NCBI GenBank assembly: GCA_031290715.1
Contig: JAITNA010000246.1
Span: 1-8,777, forward strand
Length of the DNA: 8,777 nt
Reading direction: 5' to 3'
From: Eubacteriales Family XIII. Incertae Sedis bacterium
Lineage (GTDB): Bacteria; Bacillota; Clostridia; Peptostreptococcales; Anaerovoracaceae
The notes under the pieces were generated by a model. That model searched no databases, was not told the origin of the DNA, and saw nothing but the letters and a program-made list of their open reading frames with translations. Shown in pieces: positions 6,279 through 8,777 of the stretch. The position numbers and the translations under genes are program-made. The stretch's first letter is position 1, and the number at the start of each line of letters is the position of its first letter.

Positions 6279-7216
6279 ACGGGGAGGACGCCAAAAACAC
6301 GGCGGGACGCGGCGATCCGGCCGGGCTCACCGTCCGCGCGGAAGCGGAGGACGAGGGCCTGACGCTCCGCGCCATTCTCCGGCGAAGCCGCGGGGTTTCT
6401 GCGCGGCTTATGCGCAAGGCCGTCTACGGCACGGGCGAGCTCTGCCGCAACGGCGAGCCCGCGCGCTTTGCGGACAAGGCGCGGGCGGGCGATGTGATCC
6501 GCCTTGATTTCCCCGCGGAAATCAGCGCGTTTGAACCGCAGGACATCCCCGTGGACGTTTTGTACGAGGACGATGAGATTCTCCTTGTCAACAAGCAGCC
6601 GGGGATCGTGGTGCACCCCACAAAGGGGCATTCGGACGGAACGCTCGCGAACGGGATCATGCGGCATATGATAGCGCGGGGCGAACGTTACAAGATCCGC
6701 TTCATCAGCCGGCTCGACAGGGATACGTCCGGGCTCCTTTTGGTCGGGAAACACGCGCACGCGCAGACGGACTTTGCACGGCAGAGCGCCGCCGGCGAGG
6801 TCTATAAGGGCTATACGGCGATCGCGGCCGGCGCGCTGACGGGGAGCGGGCGCATTGACCTCCCGATCGCGCTCGAAAGCGAGGGCGCCGTGCGCCGCAC
6901 GGTCAGGGAGGGCGGCTATCCGTCGATCACGGAATATACGGGCGAGCGCGTTTTTGAAATCGGCGGCGATACTTACACGCTGCTTTCGCTGCGGCTGCTC
7001 ACGGGACGCACACACCAAATCCGCGTCCATCTCGCCCACATCGGACACCCCGTCCTCGGGGACGCCCTGTACGGCGGCGCGCCGGAAAGGGGCGCGGAGT
7101 TGATCGCAAGGCAGGCCCTCCACGCGTCCGTCCTGAAATTCAGCCACCCGAAAGACGGCAGAGCGCTCACGTTCAAAGCCCCGCTCCCGGAGGATATGGG
7201 GCGGCTATTGGGGTAG
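6275..7216 (+). CDS. RluA-family RNA pseudouridine synthase
   Basis: It isomerises specific uridines to pseudouridine, most likely in 23S rRNA; the exact target cannot be read from the sequence. The 313-aa protein has an N-terminal S4-like RNA-binding region (about 27-80, with RLMRKAVYGTGELCRNGE) and a catalytic domain. The catalytic motif is SRLDRDTSGLL (145-155) with Asp148; the residue before Arg is Ser where many relatives have His. The motif GRTHQIRVHLAHIGHPVLGD (244-263) is typical of RluA/RluC/RluD. I place the start at GTG 6275, overlapping the nadK stop by four bases; a TTG at 6242 in the same frame would need a 37-base overlap. No strong Shine-Dalgarno precedes GTG 6275, so coupling to nadK is likely. 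I see no convincing terminator after it. Confidence 0.92.
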   Translation: MNGEDAKNTAGRGDPAGLTVRAEAEDEGLTLRAILRRSRGVSARLMRKAVYGTGELCRNGEPARFADKARAGDVIRLDFPAEISAFEPQDIPVDVLYEDDEILLVNKQPGIVVHPTKGHSDGTLANGIMRHMIARGERYKIRFISRLDRDTSGLLLVGKHAHAQTDFARQSAAGEVYKGYTAIAAGALTGSGRIDLPIALESEGAVRRTVREGGYPSITEYTGERVFEIGGDTYTLLSLRLLTGRTHQIRVHLAHIGHPVLGDALYGGAPERGAELIARQALHASVLKFSHPKDGRALTFKAPLPEDMGRLLG

Positions 7217-7270
7217 GTACAGAGGGTGTTTTTTCGTGGGGAAATCTTTTTTTCGGAAATTTGTTGCGAA

Positions 7271-7293
7271 AGTTGCAATCTGTGTTTGCAACT
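7271..7293. promoter_or_regulatory. Operator-like palindrome on the ilvC upstream promoter
   Basis: AGTTGCAA (7271-7278) and TTGCAACT (7286-7293) are perfect 8-bp arms around a 7-bp centre. The right arm contains the TTGCAA -35 box of the promoter, so a bound protein would contact polymerase directly. The spacing and T-N11-A core are compatible with a LysR-type regulator. From memory, the sites of IlvY, the LysR-type activator of ilvC in enteric bacteria, are TTGCAA-containing inverted repeats; I could not verify this. No regulator gene lies nearby. Confidence 0.65.
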
Positions 7294-7314
7294 GTGAATA
7301 TTGTGAGGTATAAT
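7286..7314 (+). promoter_or_regulatory. Upstream promoter of the ilv operon leader
   Basis: TTGCAA (7286-7291, 4 of 6), a 17-bp spacer and a perfect TATAAT (7309-7314) predict a start near 7321. The transcript would run about 140 bases to the terminator hairpin, or about 250 bases to ilvC if it reads through. The poor -35 box inside a palindrome suits an activator-dependent promoter. Confidence 0.75.
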
Positions 7315-7344
7315 GCTTATGAGGGAAAACAAATCTGACTCTTA

Positions 7345-7545
7345 TTGCCAATCGTTATCGCCATACCCGATTCAGTGCGTATGAATCGTTACCATAGCAG
7401 CTCCTTCTTGCAAGTCTTGGTTCACATTTATGACGACCGGATGAGCAAGTCAACCCGGCCCCGAGGAATCCCCCATCCTCGGGGCATTTTTTCCGTTGTG
7501 TTTCAGGGGTTTCGATTGTATAATGGATGGATGGAATTGTGCTAA
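7345..7545 (+). CDS. Possible leader-peptide frame in the ilvC leader
   Basis: One frame stays open from TTG 7345 (or GTG 7375, or ATG 7381) to TAA at 7543-7545, just before the ilvC ribosome-binding site. Its early part is rich in branched-chain residues: IVIAI (codons 3-7 from TTG 7345) and LQVLVHI (22-28), together 10 Ile/Leu/Val in the first 30 codons. That suits a peptide whose translation senses isoleucine, leucine and valine. Against it: none of the three starts has a good Shine-Dalgarno sequence, and the frame runs through the terminator hairpin rather than stopping before it, unlike classical leader peptides. Confidence 0.3.
   Translation: MPIVIAIPDSVRMNRYHSSSFLQVLVHIYDDRMSKSTRPRGIPHPRGIFSVVFQGFRLYNGWMELC
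7368..7388 (+). promoter_or_regulatory. Leader hairpin upstream of the ilvC terminator
   Basis: CGATTCA (7368-7374) and TGAATCG (7382-7388) form a perfect 7-bp stem with a 7-base loop. The ATG at 7381 sits at the loop-stem border, so the stem would hide that start. It may be a pause hairpin in an attenuator. Confidence 0.45.
7458..7492 (+). terminator. Intrinsic terminator or attenuator in the ilvC leader
   Basis: GCCCCGAGGA (7458-7467) pairs perfectly with TCCTCGGGGC (7476-7485), a 10-bp GC-rich stem with an 8-base loop, followed by A and six T (7487-7492). It is a strong rho-independent terminator in the ilvC direction, roughly 140 bases after the predicted start and 77 bases before ilvC. 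With a promoter upstream and ilv genes downstream, an attenuator role is the simplest reading; it could also end a small RNA. Confidence 0.85.
7496..7524 (+). promoter_or_regulatory. Second candidate ilvC promoter, after the terminator
   Basis: A perfect TATAAT (7519-7524) follows TTGTGT (7496-7501, 3 of 6) at a 17-bp spacer. Transcription would start near 7531 and escape the terminator. The weak -35 box lowers confidence. Confidence 0.45.
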
Positions 7546-7563
7546 GGAAAAACAAGGAGAAGC
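7544..7563 (+). repeat. Duplicated ribosome-binding region of ilvC
   Basis: AAGGAAAAAC (7544-7553) and AAGGAGAAGC (7554-7563) are adjacent 10-base units agreeing at 8 positions. The second holds the functional AAGGAG, eight bases before the ATG. The first is a spare Shine-Dalgarno-like core that overlaps the stop of the leader frame. Confidence 0.5.
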
Positions 7564-7568
7564 TTACA

Positions 7569-8561
7569 ATGGCAAAGATTTATTATCAAAGCGACACGGA
7601 TATTTCATACTTGGACGGCAAGACCGTTGCGATCATCGGGTACGGCAGCCAAGGGCACGCGCATGCCCTCAATCTGAAAGAGAGCGGTGTGAACGTCGTG
7701 GTCGGCCTTTATGAAGGCAGCAAGTCGTGGAAACAGGCCGAGGCATCCGGGCTCAAGGTGCTGACGGCCTTTGACGCGGCCAAGGCGGCGGACCTCATTA
7801 TGATCTTGGTCCCCGACGAGCGGCAGGCGGATATCTACAAGGAAAGCGTCGAGCCCAATCTCGGCGAGGGGAAGGTGCTGGCGTTTGCGCATGGTTTCAA
7901 TATTCATTTCCAACAGATCGTGCCGCCGGCCGACGTCGACGTCATTATGATCGCGCCGAAAGGCCCCGGACACACGGTCCGCAGCGAATACCTCGAGGGC
8001 AAGGGCGTTCCCAGTCTGATCGCTGTGTATCAGAACGCGTCGGGCAAGGCGTACGAAATCGGCCTTGCCTATGCCGCGGGCATCGGCGGCGCGCGGGCGG
8101 GGGTTCTTGAAACGACGTTCCGCGAGGAAACGGAAACGGATCTTTTCGGGGAGCAGGCCGTTCTTTGCGGCGGCGTAACGGCGCTCATGCAGGCCGGATT
8201 TGAAACGCTCGTCGAGGCGGGATATGAGCCGGAAAGCGCGTATTTTGAATGCATCCATGAAATGAAGCTCATCGTCGACCTCATCTACCAGGGCGGCTTC
8301 GCGAAGATGCGGGATTCCATCTCCAACACAGCGGAATACGGGGATTATGAAACGGGCAAACGGATCATCACGGATGAAACGAAGGCGGCGATGAAACAGG
8401 TGCTCGCGGAGATTCAGGATGGTACGTTTGCGAACAAGTGGATTTCGGAGAACAAGGTCGGGCGGCCCCATTTCCTTGCGACGCGGCGGATCAAGGCCGA
8501 TCACGAGCTCGAGCGGGTCGGGAAAGAGCTGCGCAAGATGTACAGTTGGGGGAAAGAGTAG
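7569..8561 (+). CDS. ilvC: Ketol-acid reductoisomerase, class I
   Basis: IlvC isomerises and reduces 2-acetolactate and 2-aceto-2-hydroxybutyrate, the second step of valine/leucine and isoleucine synthesis, with Mg2+ and NAD(P)H. The 330-aa length is that of the short class I form. Motifs are the Rossmann GYGSQGHAHA (24-33), AHGF with His108, and the Mg2+ ligands Asp191 and Glu195 in DLFGEQ, Glu227 and Glu231 in FECIHE, and Ser252 in SISNTAEYG. The cofactor-selecting loop reads LYEGSKSW (47-54). ATG 7569 follows AAGGAG at ideal spacing and gives the family N-terminus MAKIYY; an upstream TTG at 7527 in the same frame would include this ribosome-binding site in the gene. ilvB begins 25 bases later. 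Expression is probably controlled by the palindrome and attenuator upstream. Confidence 0.98.
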   Translation: MAKIYYQSDTDISYLDGKTVAIIGYGSQGHAHALNLKESGVNVVVGLYEGSKSWKQAEASGLKVLTAFDAAKAADLIMILVPDERQADIYKESVEPNLGEGKVLAFAHGFNIHFQQIVPPADVDVIMIAPKGPGHTVRSEYLEGKGVPSLIAVYQNASGKAYEIGLAYAAGIGGARAGVLETTFREETETDLFGEQAVLCGGVTALMQAGFETLVEAGYEPESAYFECIHEMKLIVDLIYQGGFAKMRDSISNTAEYGDYETGKRIITDETKAAMKQVLAEIQDGTFANKWISENKVGRPHFLATRRIKADHELERVGKELRKMYSWGKE

Positions 8562-8578
8562 CGGCGCGGGAAAGAATA
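8550..8578 (+). repeat. Duplicated ilvC end in front of ilvB
   Basis: GGGAAAGAGTA (8550-8560), which encodes the end of IlvC and most of its stop codon, recurs as GGGAAAGAATA at 8568-8578, 10 of 11 bases identical and 18 bases later. The second copy ends eight bases before the ilvB ATG and provides the only purine-rich stretch that could serve as a ribosome-binding site. Confidence 0.6.
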
Positions 8579-8586
8579 CAAAATTT

Positions 8587-8777
8587 ATGATATTGACAGG
8601 TGCGCAAATCATTATGGAGTGTCTGCTTGAACAGCGGGTTGACACGATTTTCGGGTATCCGGGCGGGCAGATTATGCCGCTGTACGACGCGCTCTACGAC
8701 TATGTGAAAGACGGCCGCGTCCGGCATATCCTGACGGCTCACGAACAGGGGGCGACCCACGCCGCCGACGGCTACGC
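8587..8777 (+). CDS. ilvB: Acetolactate synthase large subunit, N-terminal part (cut by window edge)
   Basis: The large subunit uses thiamine diphosphate to condense two pyruvates, or pyruvate and 2-oxobutyrate, in the first committed step of branched-chain amino acid synthesis. Only 63 codons are visible. They cover the start of the pyrimidine-binding domain: TGAQIIMECL (4-13), VDTIFGYPGGQIMPLYDAL (18-36) and HEQGATHAADGY (52-63) with Glu53, the glutamate that activates the cofactor. The ATG at 8587 gives the expected alignment; Met10 (ATG 8614) would lose conserved sequence. The ribosome-binding site is weak (GGGAAAGAA). The order ilvC then ilvB differs from the common ilvB-ilvN-ilvC order; any ilvN would lie beyond the window. 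Confidence 0.95.
   Translation, partial: MILTGAQIIMECLLEQRVDTIFGYPGGQIMPLYDALYDYVKDGRVRHILTAHEQGATHAADGY

Larger units (their letters stand above)
7321..7568 (+). promoter_or_regulatory. Long structured 5' leader of ilvC
   Basis: The 352-base gap between rluA and ilvC holds no recognisable conserved gene. Bases 7217-7260 are T-rich with no good hairpin. From the predicted start near 7321 the transcribed part contains a 7-bp hairpin (7368-7388), repeats of AATCGTTA (7350-7357, 7384-7391) and GCAAGTC (7410-7416, 7445-7451), an intrinsic terminator (7458-7492), a second promoter and the ilvC ribosome-binding site. AATCG at 7350-7354 and 7384-7388 can each pair with CGATT (7368-7372), giving mutually exclusive stems. 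This layout suits transcription attenuation. The T-box consensus AGGGUGGNACCGCG is not present. Confidence 0.6.

Noticed and set aside
6236..7147. Minus-strand open frame opposite rluA
   Set aside because: Antisense shadow; its composition follows the codon pattern of the real gene on the other strand.
7217..7260. Terminator after rluA
   Set aside because: There are T-runs (7231-7236 and around 7250) but no stable GC-rich stem directly before them.
7321..7568. T-box riboswitch in front of ilvC
   Set aside because: The near-invariant T-box antiterminator sequence is missing, although terminator and position would fit.
7605..8645. Minus-strand open frame opposite ilvC and the start of ilvB
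   Set aside because: Antisense shadow of conserved genes; no domain recognised and it crosses the ilvC-ilvB junction.

Overview
The window reads as ordinary chromosome of a fairly GC-rich Clostridia-like member of the Bacillota. The evidence is a Gram-positive-type LexA box in front of recA, a DUF975 membrane protein, and an IlvC that resembles clostridial class I ketol-acid reductoisomerases from start (MAKIYYQ) to end (KMYSW). Identification rests on recognised motifs and remembered family sequences, not on a database search. I saw no mobile element, CRISPR array, tRNA or rRNA, and no obvious defence or secretion system.

Layout, left to right. Positions 1-196 are the recA control region: two sigma-A-type promoters, a LexA box at the second start site, and an 80-base purine-rich tandem-repeat leader. 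Then come recA and, overlapping it by four bases, a DUF975 membrane protein. Converging on these from the other strand are murI (glutamate racemase) and, after it, a very acidic protein of unknown function whose last codons overlap the DUF975 gene by 31 bases. A 105-base divergent region with two overlapping, opposed promoters and an inverted repeat separates murI from pepF. The pepF-nadK-rluA run is compact: 15 bases between the first two genes and a 4-base overlap between the last two. A 352-base gap follows, holding an operator-like palindrome, a strong promoter, a structured leader rich in branched-chain codons, an intrinsic terminator and a second promoter. Then come ilvC and the first 63 codons of ilvB, which start a branched-chain amino acid operon.

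The genes are mostly housekeeping: DNA repair and the SOS response (recA), D-glutamate for peptidoglycan (murI), peptide turnover (pepF), NADP supply (nadK), RNA pseudouridylation (rluA) and isoleucine/valine synthesis (ilvC, ilvB). NADP made by NadK is the usual cofactor pool for IlvC, but nothing in the sequence links the two.

The points most worth a second look lie between the genes. (1) Six of the nine starts (recA, murI, the acidic gene, nadK, ilvC, ilvB) are preceded by short direct repeats, often carrying Shine-Dalgarno-like cores; at three junctions the repeat copies the 3' end of the upstream gene. (2) The ilvC leader combines a TTGCAA palindrome on the -35 box, a branched-chain-codon-rich frame, a perfect 10-bp terminator hairpin and a further promoter. 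(3) recA is overlapped by a DUF975 gene rather than followed by recX.
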